Source: Streptomyces sp. CB02058 (GTDB taxonomy: Bacteria; Actinomycetota; Actinomycetes; Streptomycetales; Streptomycetaceae). From it: a DNA stretch of 64,000 nucleotides. Within the stretch, counting starts at the first letter, position 1. The number at the start of each line of letters is the position of its first letter. The notes under the pieces are model-generated. The model was given only the letters and a program-made list of their open reading frames with translations, made no database searches and was not told where the DNA came from. Positions 33,086 through 41,415 of this stretch are shown here, piece by piece. A program made the position numbers and the translations under genes. The stretch lies in the NCBI RefSeq assembly GCF_001905505.1, contig NZ_LIPG01000003.1:1054001-1118000 (forward strand), in the 5' to 3' direction.

Positions 33086-34090
33086 ATGCCCCGTCCCTTC
33101 ACTCTCTTCACCGGCCAGTGGGCCGACCTGCCCCTGGAGGAGGTCTGCCGGCTCGCCCGGGACTTCGGCTACGACGGGCTCGAACTCGCCTGCTGGGGAG
33201 ATCACTTCGTGGTCGACAAAGCCCTGTCGGACCCCGGCTATCTCGACGGGCGGCGACAGCTGCTCGACAAGTACGGCCTCAAGTGCTGGGCGATCTCCAA
33301 CCACTTGGTCGGCCAGGCGGTCTGCGACAGCCCGATCGACGAACGCCACCAGGGAATCCTGCCCGGCCGGATCTGGGGGGACGGGGAGCCCGAGGGCGTA
33401 CGCCGCCGGGCCGCCGACGAGATCAAGAACACCGCGCGGGCTGCTGCCGCGTTCGGTGTCGACACCGTCATCGGCTTCACCGGTTCCTCCATCTGGCACC
33501 TGGTCGCCATGTTCCCGCCGGTGCCGCCACACATGATCGAACGCGGCTACGAGGACTTCGCGGAGCGGTGGAACCCGATCCTGGACGTCTTCGACGCCGA
33601 GGGCGTCCGCTTCGCCCACGAGGTGCACCCGAGCGAGATCGCGTACGACTACTGGACCACGCATCGCGCGCTGGAGGCCGTCGACCACCGGCCGGCGTTC
33701 GGGCTGAACTTCGACCCGAGCCACTTCGTGTGGCAGGACCTCGATCCGGTCGGCTTCCTGTACGACTTCCGGGACCGGATCTACCACGTGGACTGCAAGG
33801 AGGCCCGCAAGCGCCTCGACGGCCGCAACGGGCGCCTCGGTTCCCACCTGCCGTGGGGCGATCCGCGGCGCGGCTGGGACTTCGTCTCGGCGGGCCACGG
33901 TGACGTGCCCTGGGAGGACGTCTTCCGGATGCTGCGGTCCATCGGATACGCGGGACCGGTGTCCGTGGAGTGGGAGGACGCGGGCATGGACCGGCTCACG
34001 GGGGCGCCCGAGGCGCTGGCCTCGCTGAAGCGGTTCGACTTCGACCCGCCGAGCGCGTCGTTCGACGCGGCGTTCGGCGGGGGCGAGTAG
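33086..34090 (+). CDS. Sugar phosphate isomerase/epimerase (xylose isomerase-like TIM barrel)
   Basis: A 334-residue TIM-barrel protein. Likely metal ligands are in FAHEVHPSEIAYD (Glu), NFDPSHFVWQ (Asp, His), YHVDCKEAR and VSVEWEDAGMD (Glu). ATG 33086 lies eight bases after AGGAGG; a GTG at 33080 is too close to it. It is 12 bp from the dehydrogenase gene, so the pair is co-transcribed. Related proteins isomerise or epimerise keto-sugars and often accompany Gfo/Idh/MocA enzymes in 3-keto-glycoside or inositol catabolism. Confidence 0.9.
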   Translation: MPRPFTLFTGQWADLPLEEVCRLARDFGYDGLELACWGDHFVVDKALSDPGYLDGRRQLLDKYGLKCWAISNHLVGQAVCDSPIDERHQGILPGRIWGDGEPEGVRRRAADEIKNTARAAAAFGVDTVIGFTGSSIWHLVAMFPPVPPHMIERGYEDFAERWNPILDVFDAEGVRFAHEVHPSEIAYDYWTTHRALEAVDHRPAFGLNFDPSHFVWQDLDPVGFLYDFRDRIYHVDCKEARKRLDGRNGRLGSHLPWGDPRRGWDFVSAGHGDVPWEDVFRMLRSIGYAGPVSVEWEDAGMDRLTGAPEALASLKRFDFDPPSASFDAAFGGGE

Positions 34091-34096
34091 CCCCGG

Positions 34097-34126
34097 GCGC
34101 GGCCCCCGGGACCCAGGGGGCCGCGC
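34097..34126 (+). terminator. Terminator after the isomerase gene
   Basis: Perfect 11-bp GC-only arms GCGCGGCCCCC and GGGGGCCGCGC with an 8-base loop begin six bases after the stop codon, closing the 28117-34090 transcription unit. Confidence 0.75.
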
Positions 34127-34131
34127 CGCCG

Positions 34132-34196
34132 GGGTCCCCGGGCGGAGCCACAGGCCCCCCGGGTCCCCGGGCGGAGTGCCCCGTCCACGGGCGGAG
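34132..34196. repeat. Short direct repeats GGGTCCCCGGGCGGAG
   Basis: Two perfect 16-base copies start at 34132 and 34161, and a partial third (TCCACGGGCGGAG) lies at 34184-34196. They fill the non-coding 34091-34475 gap between the terminator and the ROK-type promoter element. No gene was seen in this 385-bp gap. Confidence 0.7.
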
Positions 34197-34270
34197 CCCC
34201 TCCCTCTCCGGCCCCCGCCTCGACCACCGGTTCCGGGGCCGCCGGGGCTGTCCGGCATGCCCTCGGGCGG

Positions 34271-34314
34271 CTTTGTCCTGGCCGGGGTGAAAGTTCGACC
34301 GACCCCCTGCGCAA
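34271..34314 (+). promoter_or_regulatory. ROK operator/promoter element (copy 2)
   Basis: CTTTGTCCTG, GAAAGTT and TGCGCAA occur with the same spacing as in 26466-26509, upstream of the secreted mosaic protein gene whose GTG is 161 bp downstream. Between the blocks the sequences differ, so selection on the blocks is likely. Confidence 0.65.
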
Positions 34315-34475
34315 GGGCTTTCCGGCAGGGACGAACACGGCTACCGTCCCAGACGTGTACACGACATGACTCGCGTCACCGGGGCACCGACGAGCCCCGG
34401 CGGCGAGCGCGGCAGTCCCCGCGCGGAACGGCAGAACGCACCCGCCCGACAACCGGCACACTCCGGAGGACGCAC

Positions 34476-37400
34476 GTGCACATCAGCAGCAGACGGCTCC
34501 GCGCCCGAAAATCACTCGCCCTCTTCACCGGCGCACTGCTCACCGCCGCAACCCTCACCCTGGGCTCCTCGCCCGCCGCGACCGCCGAGGCGCGGACCGA
34601 CGCGGCCGCGCAGGACGCCGCCGAGGACTTCCAGCAGGTCACCCTCGCCAAGGGCGCCGCCGAGACCGGCGAACCCATCTCGCTCGCGGTACTCCCCGAC
34701 CGTAGCGTGCTGCACACCTCGCGCAGCGGTGAGCTGCGGATCACGGACAGCTCGGGCAACACCCGGATCTCCGGGACCATCCCCGTCTACTCGCACGACG
34801 AGGAAGGCCTCCAGGGCATCGGCGTCGACCCGGACTTCGCGGAGAACCGGGCCATCTACCTGTACTACGCGCCCCCGCTGGACACCCCCGCCGGCGACGC
34901 CCCGGAGAACGGCACCGCCGCCGACTTCGAGAAGTTCGACGGAGTGAACCGGCTCTCGCGCTTCGTGCTCGACGAGGACGGCACCCTCGACAACGCCAGC
35001 GAGAAGAAGGTCCTCGACATTCCGGCCACCCGCGGCATGTGCTGCCACGTGGGCGGCGACATCGACTTCGACGCGCAGGGCAACCTCTACCTCTCGACGG
35101 GCGACGACTCCAACCCCTTCGCCTCCGACGGCTACTCGCCGCTGGACGACCGGGCCGACCGCAACCCCGCCTTCGACGCCCGCCGCACCTCCGGCAACAC
35201 CAACGACCTCCGCGGCAAGATCCTCCGCATCAAGGTCGCCGAGGACGGCTCGTACACCGTCCCCGAGGGGAACCTCTTCGCCCCGGGCACCGACAAGACG
35301 CGGCCCGAGGTCTACGCGATGGGCTTCCGCAACCCCTTCCGCTTCAGCGTGGACAAGGCCACCGGCGTCCTGTACGTCGGTGACTACGGCCCCGACGCCG
35401 GAGCCGCCGACCCGAACCGCGGACCGGCCGGGCAGGTCGAGTTCGCCCGGGTGACGAAGCCCGGCAACTTCGGCTGGCCCTTCTGCACCGGGGACAACGA
35501 CCCCTTCCGCGACTACGACTTCGCGACCGGGACCTCCGGCCCGGCCTTCGACTGCGCCGCACCGAAGAACGAGTCGCGGTACAACACCGGCCTGGTCGAC
35601 CTGCCGCCCGCGCAGGCCGCCTGGATCCCCTACGACGGTGCGTCCGTCCCCGAGTTCGGCACCGGCTCCGAGTCCCCGATGGGAGGCCCCGTCTACCGCT
35701 ACGACGCCGGCCTCGACTCGCCCGTGAAGTTCCCCGAGGAGTACGACGGGGACTTCTTCGCCGGAGAGTTCGGCCGGCAGTGGATCAAACGCATCGAGCA
35801 GGACGCCGACGGCGCGGTGCAGTCCATCAACGACATCCCGTGGACCGGGACCCAGGTGATGGACATGGCCTTCGGCCCCGACGGCGCGCTCTACGTCCTG
35901 GACTACGGGCTCTCCTGGTTCGGCGGCGACGAGCACTCGGCGCTGTACCGCATCGAGAACGCCACCGGTGGCCGCTCTCCCATCGCCGAGGCGTCCTCGG
36001 ACAAGACCTCCGGCGTCGCACCGCTCAAGGTGAAGTTCTCCTCGGCGGGCACCACCGACGGCGACGGCGACGCCCTCACCTACTCCTGGGACTTCGGGGA
36101 CGGCGGTACGTCGAAGGCCGCCAACCCCACGTACACGTACAAGAAGAACGGCACCTACACCGCCACCGTGACGGCCGAGGACCCCTCGGGCCGCAGCGGT
36201 TCGGCGAGCGTGCACGTGACCGTCGGCAACACCGCGCCCACCGTCGTGCTCCAGGCCCCGCTGGACGGCCAGCTGTTCGAGTTCGGCGACGAGGTCCCCT
36301 TCAAGGTGACCGTCACCGACCCGGAGGACGGCACCATCGACTGCACCGAGGTCGAGGTCAAGTTCACCCTGGGCCATGACAGCCACGGGCACGACATCAC
36401 GACCGAGCACGGCTGCGAGGGCACCATCAAGACCGCCATGGAGGGCGGCCACGACCCGAACGCCAACATCTACGGCGGCATCTCGGCCTCGTACACCGAC
36501 GGCGGGGGCGGCGGCCAGGCCACACTGACCGGCCGCGACCAGGCGCAGCTCCAGCCGCGCCACCGCCAGGCCGAGCACTTCGGCGACTCCTCCGGCATCA
36601 GCACACCGAGCAAGACCAGTGCCCATGGCGGCAGGACCGTCGGGGACATCGACAACAACGACTGGATCTCCTTCGAGCCGTACGTCCTCGCCGGCACGAC
36701 CAAGCTCACCGCCCGCACCTCGTCGGCCGGCGCGGGAGGCTTCCTGGAGGTGCGGACCGGTTCACCGACGGGCAAGATCCTCGGCTCCGCGCCGGTCCCC
36801 GTCACCGGCAGCTGGGACTCGTTCCAGGACATCGACGTGCCGCTGCGCGGTGCGCCGAAGCAGGCCACGAAGCTGTTCCTGGTCTTCAAGGGCGGAGCGG
36901 GAGCGTTGTACGACGTGGACGACTTCGAACTCTCGAACACCCCCGTGGACAGGACCGCCAAGCGCGTCCTGGTCTTCTCCAAGACGGGCGGCTTCCGCCA
37001 CGACTCGATCCCCGAGGGCATCGCCGCGCTGAAGGAACTGGGCAAGGACACCAACATCACCGTCGACTCCACCGAGGAGGCCGGCCAGTTCACGACCAGC
37101 AACCTGGCGCGCTACGACGCCGTCGTCTTCCTCTCGACGACCGGTGACGTCCTCAACGCCGACCAGCAGAAGGCGTTCGAGAACTTCGTCGCCACCGGGG
37201 GCGGCTACATGGGCGTCCACGCCGCGGCCGACACGGAGTACGACTGGGAGTTCTACGGCGGACTCGTCGGCGCCTACTTCGACTCGCACCCGCAGATCCA
37301 GCCCGCGACCGTCCGCGTGGAGAACCACGACCACCCGGCGACCGCGCACCTGGACGAGGCCTGGGACCGTACCGACGAGTGGTACAACTACCGCACCAAC

Positions 37401-38183
37401 CCCCGGGACAAGGCCCAGGTCCTCGCCACACTGGACGAGACCACCTACACCGGCGGCACGATGAAGGGTGACCACCCGATCTCCTGGTGCCAGGCGTACC
37501 AGGGCGGGCGCTCCTTCTACACCGGCCTCGGCCACACCAAGGAGTCCTACGCCGAACCGGCCTTCCGCCAGCACCTGCTGGGCGGACTGCGCTACGCCGC
37601 CGGCCAGGTCAAGGCCGACTGCAAGCCGGACACCGGCTACCGGTCGATCTTCAACGGCAAGACCCTCGAAGGGTGGAAGCAGGCCGGACCCGGCACGTTC
37701 GACGTCGTCGACGGCGAGCTGCGCTCCGTCGGTGGCATGGGTCTGTTGACCTACCAGGCCAAGGAGCTGAAGTCCTACTCGCTGAAGCTCGACTGGAAGA
37801 TGGAGGGCGACGACAACTCCGGCGTCTTCGTCGGCTTCCCCGAGTCCGACGACCCGTGGTCCGCGGTCAACAACGGCTACGAGGTCCAGATCGACGCCAC
37901 GGACGCGGCCGACCGCACGACCGGGGCCGTGTACACCTTCAAGTCCGCCAACATCAAGGCCCGTGACCAGGTCCTCCGGCCGCCCGGCCAGTGGAACAGC
38001 TACGAGATCAAGGTCCAGGGCGAGCGGCTGCAGGTCTTCCTCAACGGAGTCAAGATCAACGACTTCACCAACACCGACCCGGTCCGAAGCCTCAAGAACG
38101 GCTACATCGGCCTCCAGAACCACGGGGCCGACGACCAGGTGTCCTTCCGAGACATCCAGCTGAAGGAGCTGCCCTCCACGTAG
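34476..38183 (+). CDS. Secreted multidomain protein: GSDH beta-propeller, PKD, CBM6-like, ThuA and DUF1080 domains
   Basis: A 1235-residue exported protein; the GTG follows GGAGGA. A signal peptide (RRLRARKSLALFTGALLTAA ... ATAEA) ends near residue 39. Then come a glucose/sorbosone dehydrogenase-type beta-propeller (about 55-495), a PKD domain (499-585; YSWDFGDGGTS), a CBM6-like module (about 690-822; NDWISFEPY), a ThuA trehalose-utilisation domain (about 829-1045; VLVFSKTGGFRHDSI, GGGYMGVHAAADTEYDW), and a DUF1080/3-keto-disaccharide hydrolase domain (about 1056-1233; IFNGKTLEGWKQ). It probably oxidises and cleaves glycosides outside the cell, feeding the importer and dehydrogenase genes upstream. 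A ROK-type promoter element precedes it. Confidence 0.9.
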   Translation: MHISSRRLRARKSLALFTGALLTAATLTLGSSPAATAEARTDAAAQDAAEDFQQVTLAKGAAETGEPISLAVLPDRSVLHTSRSGELRITDSSGNTRISGTIPVYSHDEEGLQGIGVDPDFAENRAIYLYYAPPLDTPAGDAPENGTAADFEKFDGVNRLSRFVLDEDGTLDNASEKKVLDIPATRGMCCHVGGDIDFDAQGNLYLSTGDDSNPFASDGYSPLDDRADRNPAFDARRTSGNTNDLRGKILRIKVAEDGSYTVPEGNLFAPGTDKTRPEVYAMGFRNPFRFSVDKATGVLYVGDYGPDAGAADPNRGPAGQVEFARVTKPGNFGWPFCTGDNDPFRDYDFATGTSGPAFDCAAPKNESRYNTGLVDLPPAQAAWIPYDGASVPEFGTGSESPMGGPVYRYDAGLDSPVKFPEEYDGDFFAGEFGRQWIKRIEQDADGAVQSINDIPWTGTQVMDMAFGPDGALYVLDYGLSWFGGDEHSALYRIENATGGRSPIAEASSDKTSGVAPLKVKFSSAGTTDGDGDALTYSWDFGDGGTSKAANPTYTYKKNGTYTATVTAEDPSGRSGSASVHVTVGNTAPTVVLQAPLDGQLFEFGDEVPFKVTVTDPEDGTIDCTEVEVKFTLGHDSHGHDITTEHGCEGTIKTAMEGGHDPNANIYGGISASYTDGGGGGQATLTGRDQAQLQPRHRQAEHFGDSSGISTPSKTSAHGGRTVGDIDNNDWISFEPYVLAGTTKLTARTSSAGAGGFLEVRTGSPTGKILGSAPVPVTGSWDSFQDIDVPLRGAPKQATKLFLVFKGGAGALYDVDDFELSNTPVDRTAKRVLVFSKTGGFRHDSIPEGIAALKELGKDTNITVDSTEEAGQFTTSNLARYDAVVFLSTTGDVLNADQQKAFENFVATGGGYMGVHAAADTEYDWEFYGGLVGAYFDSHPQIQPATVRVENHDHPATAHLDEAWDRTDEWYNYRTNPRDKAQVLATLDETTYTGGTMKGDHPISWCQAYQGGRSFYTGLGHTKESYAEPAFRQHLLGGLRYAAGQVKADCKPDTGYRSIFNGKTLEGWKQAGPGTFDVVDGELRSVGGMGLLTYQAKELKSYSLKLDWKMEGDDNSGVFVGFPESDDPWSAVNNGYEVQIDATDAADRTTGAVYTFKSANIKARDQVLRPPGQWNSYEIKVQGERLQVFLNGVKINDFTNTDPVRSLKNGYIGLQNHGADDQVSFRDIQLKELPST

Positions 38184-38205
38184 GGCGGCCACCTCCTGCG
38201 CCGGC

Positions 38206-38241
38206 GGCCGGCGGGGAAAGCGCATGCCTTCCCCGCCGGCC
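38206..38241 (+). terminator. Terminator after the mosaic protein gene
   Basis: Perfect 13-bp arms GGCCGGCGGGGAA and TTCCCCGCCGGCC with a 10-base loop lie 22 bp after the stop codon and end 38 bp before the GTG of the inositol-phosphate synthase gene, whose ribosome site is further downstream. The ebo-like operon may therefore have its own promoter or depend on read-through. Confidence 0.7.
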
Positions 38242-38279
38242 GTCCACCACCCCTCTTCATCCCCCCTGGGAGGCAGCCC

Positions 38280-39398
38280 GTGACCGCACACGCCGCTCGT
38301 ACCGGAATCTGGTTCATCGGAGCACGTGGCTCCGTCGCCACCACCGCCACCGCGGGGTGCGCGGCCATCGCGGCAGGGCTCCACCCGCCGACCGGCATGG
38401 TCACCGAGACGCCACCCTTCACCGACACCGGACTTCCGCCGCTGACCTCCCTCGTCTTCGGCGGCCACGACACGCTGGACTGCCCGCTGCCCAAACGGGC
38501 CGAGGTCCTCGCCGCCGGGGGAGTGCTCCCCCACGGGCTGCCGTCCGCCGTCGGAGCCGAACTCGCCGCCGCCGAAGCGGAGATACGCTCCGGAGGCCCG
38601 CTCCCCGGCGACACCCGCACCGACGAGGAGCTCATCACCGCCTTCGCAGCCGACATCGCCGACTTCACCCGGCGCAACGAGCTGGCCCGCACGGTCGTCG
38701 TGAACGTCGCCTCGACCGAACCCGCACCCGGCGAGGACGACCCCCGGCTGCCCGCCAGCTCCCTCTACGCGGCGGCGGCGCTCCGGGCCGGCTGTCCGTA
38801 CGCCAACTTCACCCCGTCCACCGGACTGCGCAGCCCGCGCCTCCAGGACGCCGTCGACTCCTGCGGACTTCCCCACGCCGGACGCGACGGCAAGACGGGC
38901 CAGACGCTCCTGCGCTCCGTGCTCGCACCGATGTTCGTCCAGCGCGCGCTGCCGGTGCGGGCGTGGTCGGGCACGAACCTCCTGGGCGGCGGGGACGGTG
39001 CCGCGCTCGCCGATCCGGCGGCGGCCGCGGCGAAGAACGCGGGCAAGGAGCGCGTACTCGCCGACACCCTGGGGGCCGCCCCGGAGGGTGAGGTCCACAT
39101 CGACGACGTACCGGCGATGGGGGACTGGAAGACGGCGTGGGACCACATCGCCTTCGACGGCTTCCTCGGCTCCCGGATGATCCTCCAGACGATCTGGCAG
39201 GGCTGCGACTCGGCACTGGCCGCGCCCCTGGTCCTGGACCTGGCCCGGCTGCTGGCCCGCTCCCACGAGACGGGGCTCACGGGGCCCCGGCCCGAACTGG
39301 GCTTCTACTTCAAGGACCCGGACGGAGGCGCGTCCGCGCTCTCCGAGCAGTACGAGGCGCTGCTCGCCTTCGCCGGACGCCTGCGGGCCGCCCGGTGA
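38280..39398 (+). CDS. Inositol-3-phosphate synthase family protein
   Basis: A 372-residue protein of the myo-inositol-1-phosphate synthase fold. The N-terminal NAD-binding region is IWFIGARGSVATTA; PRLPASSLYAAAALRAGCPYANFTPS, the catalytic-domain block GRDGKTGQTLLRSVLAPM, NLLGGGDG and DHIAFDGFLGSRMILQTIWQ are family blocks. The classical reaction cyclises glucose-6-phosphate to inositol-3-phosphate using internal NAD redox. It starts the ebo-like operon at a GTG and overlaps the UbiA gene by GTGA. In other ebo clusters this place is taken by EboD, a 3-dehydroquinate synthase-like cyclase, so this may be a functional substitute. A specialised cyclitol product is possible. Confidence 0.88.
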   Translation: MTAHAARTGIWFIGARGSVATTATAGCAAIAAGLHPPTGMVTETPPFTDTGLPPLTSLVFGGHDTLDCPLPKRAEVLAAGGVLPHGLPSAVGAELAAAEAEIRSGGPLPGDTRTDEELITAFAADIADFTRRNELARTVVVNVASTEPAPGEDDPRLPASSLYAAAALRAGCPYANFTPSTGLRSPRLQDAVDSCGLPHAGRDGKTGQTLLRSVLAPMFVQRALPVRAWSGTNLLGGGDGAALADPAAAAAKNAGKERVLADTLGAAPEGEVHIDDVPAMGDWKTAWDHIAFDGFLGSRMILQTIWQGCDSALAAPLVLDLARLLARSHETGLTGPRPELGFYFKDPDGGASALSEQYEALLAFAGRLRAAR

Positions 39399-40564
39399 AG
39401 CCGCTGCGGCTGCTCATGGCGGTGACCGGACCGCCCCGGCTGCTCGCGGCCCGGCCCCCGGCCACCGCCCCCTCGATCGGCCTGTCCGGTACGGGTGGGA
39501 CTGCGCCCGTACCGGACAGGCCTCGCCCCCGCGCTCGCCTGCGGGCCTGGGCGGAACTGCTCCGTGTGTCGGCCCTGTTCAGCGTGCCGGGCGACGCGCT
39601 CGCCGGCGCGGCGGCCACCGGTCTGCGCCCCGGCCGGGGCACGGCCCTCGCGGTGGGTGCGTCCCTGTGCCTGTACGAGGCGGGCATGGCCCTCAACGAC
39701 TGGGCGGACCGCGAGGAGGACGCCGTCGACCGCCCCCACCGCCCGATCCCCTCGGGCCGCGTCTCCCCGGGCGCGGCCCTGGCAGCCGCGGGCGCCCTCA
39801 CGGCGGCGGGCCTGGCCCTGGCCGCCCGCGCGGGCCGCCCGGCCCTGACGGTGGCGACCGCCCTGGGCGCCACCGTCTGGGCCTACGACCTGCACCTGAA
39901 GCACACGAGGCTGGGCCCGGCGGCCATGGCCACGGCCCGCGCCCTGGACCTGCTGCTGGGCGCCACGGCTACCGGGACCGCTGTACGGCGTGGGGGCGGT
40001 GTGGCGTCCAGCACGCCACAGGCACCCTGCACGGCCGATGCACCCCGCACGGCCCGCGCGCCCCGCACCCCGTACGCCCCCCGCACCCCGTACGCCCCCC
40101 GCACGGCGTTGCCCGCCGCGCTCGTCCTCGGGGCACACACCTACGCCGTCACCGCCGTCTCCCGGCACGAGGCGCAGGGCGGCTCCACGGTCGTCCCGCT
40201 GGCCGCGCTCGGCGCAGTCGCCGCGCTCGGCGCCGCCGTGCTGCGCGGGCAGCCGACGGCAGGCGCCCTCCGGTACCGGCAGCGCACTGCGGGGCCGCCG
40301 TCCCGTGACCCCGCCGCCGTCGAGCGGCTGCTGCTCCCCGCCTTCACCGGTGCCTACCTCCGTACCTCCGCGATCCCCCTCCTCCACGCCGCGCTCAACC
40401 CGTCCCCGCCCCTCACCCAGCGCGCCGTCGGCGGCGGCATCCGGGCGATGATCCCGCTCCAGGCCGCGCTGGCCGCCCGGTCAGGGGCGCCCCTCAGCGG
40501 GCTCGCCGTCATCGGGCTCGTCCCTCTCGCACGCGCGCTCGCACGGAAGGTGAGCCCGACATGA
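39395..40564 (+). CDS. UbiA family prenyltransferase (EboC-like)
   Basis: A 389-residue integral membrane protein. The first Asp-rich motif is LNDWADREEDAVDRPHRPIPSGR, which binds prenyl diphosphate through magnesium, and hydrophobic helices run on both sides. A low-complexity Pro/Arg/Ala insertion (about residues 203-238, with the PRTPYA unit repeated) interrupts the cytoplasmic or periplasmic loop and is not typical of the family. The second Asp motif is not clear. In ebo clusters a UbiA-like protein (EboC) is constant. It overlaps both neighbours by four bases. The prenyl donor and acceptor are unknown. Confidence 0.82.
   Translation: MKPLRLLMAVTGPPRLLAARPPATAPSIGLSGTGGTAPVPDRPRPRARLRAWAELLRVSALFSVPGDALAGAAATGLRPGRGTALAVGASLCLYEAGMALNDWADREEDAVDRPHRPIPSGRVSPGAALAAAGALTAAGLALAARAGRPALTVATALGATVWAYDLHLKHTRLGPAAMATARALDLLLGATATGTAVRRGGGVASSTPQAPCTADAPRTARAPRTPYAPRTPYAPRTALPAALVLGAHTYAVTAVSRHEAQGGSTVVPLAALGAVAALGAAVLRGQPTAGALRYRQRTAGPPSRDPAAVERLLLPAFTGAYLRTSAIPLLHAALNPSPPLTQRAVGGGIRAMIPLQAALAARSGAPLSGLAVIGLVPLARALARKVSPT
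40061..40096 (+). repeat. Two perfect 18-bp tandem repeats inside the UbiA gene
   Basis: CCCCGCACCCCGTACGCC occurs twice in tandem, with a partial third copy after it, and encodes PRTPYA units. It falls in the low-complexity loop of the UbiA protein. As the unit is a multiple of three, copy-number change would keep the frame. Confidence 0.85.
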
Positions 40565-41415
40565 CCCTCCGCCTCGGCTACGGCACCAACGGACTGACCG
40601 ACCTCAGGCTGGACGACGCCCTCGGCCTCCTCGCCGACCTCGGCTACGACGGAGTGGGGCTCACCCTCGACCACATGCACCTCGACCCCCTCGCCCCGGA
40701 CCTCGCCCCGCGCACCCGCCAGGTGGCGCGCAGACTGGCCGGACTGGGGCTCGGCGTCACCGTCGAGACCGGCGCGCGCTACGTCCTCGACCCCCGGCGC
40801 AAGCACGGGCCGTCCCTCCTCGACCCGGACCCCGAGGGCCGCGCGGCACGCACCGGGCTGCTCGTCCGCGCCGTGGAGGTGGCCGCCGACCTCGGTGCGC
40901 ACGCCGTGCACTGCTTCAGCGGCATCACCCCGCCGGACACCACCACGGACACCGCCTGGCAGCGGCTGACGGACGCCCTCGCCCCCGTCCTCGACGCCGC
41001 CGCCCGCGCGGGCGTCCCCCTCGCCATCGAACCGGAACCCGGCCACCTCCTCGGCGACCTCGCCGGATTCCACCGGCTGCGCACCCTCCTCGGCGATCCG
41101 GAACCCCTCGGACTCACCCTCGACATCGGCCACTGCCAGTGCCTGGAGCCCGCACCGCCCGCCGACTGCGTCAAGGAGGCCGCCCCCTGGCTGCGGCACG
41201 TCCAGATCGAGGACATGCGGCGCGGGGTCCACGAACACCTGCCGTTCGGCGACGGCGAGATCGACTTCCCGCCGGTGCTCGAAGCCCTCGACGCCACCGG
41301 ATACACGGGCCTCACCGTCGTCGAACTGCCCCGGCACTCCCACGCGGGCCCCGAACTCGCCCGCAGCTCCCTCGACTTCCTGCGCCGGACGACGAACGGA
41401 GCCGCACCGTGCTGA
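40561..41415 (+). CDS. Sugar phosphate isomerase/epimerase (TIM barrel)
   Basis: A 284-residue xylose isomerase-like TIM barrel. Probable metal ligands are in LAIEPEPGHLL (Glu), TLDIGHCQC (Asp, His), LRHVQIEDM (His, Glu) and LTVVELPRHSH (Glu). It starts with ATGA on the UbiA stop and overlaps the EboA gene by seven bases, so it is embedded in the coupled operon. It should isomerise or epimerise a sugar or cyclitol, perhaps the product of the inositol-phosphate synthase. Confidence 0.87.
   Translation: MTLRLGYGTNGLTDLRLDDALGLLADLGYDGVGLTLDHMHLDPLAPDLAPRTRQVARRLAGLGLGVTVETGARYVLDPRRKHGPSLLDPDPEGRAARTGLLVRAVEVAADLGAHAVHCFSGITPPDTTTDTAWQRLTDALAPVLDAAARAGVPLAIEPEPGHLLGDLAGFHRLRTLLGDPEPLGLTLDIGHCQCLEPAPPADCVKEAAPWLRHVQIEDMRRGVHEHLPFGDGEIDFPPVLEALDATGYTGLTVVELPRHSHAGPELARSSLDFLRRTTNGAAPC

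Noticed and set aside
40061..40096. CRISPR-like repeat
   Set aside because: Adjacent identical units without spacers, inside a coding sequence, and no cas genes.
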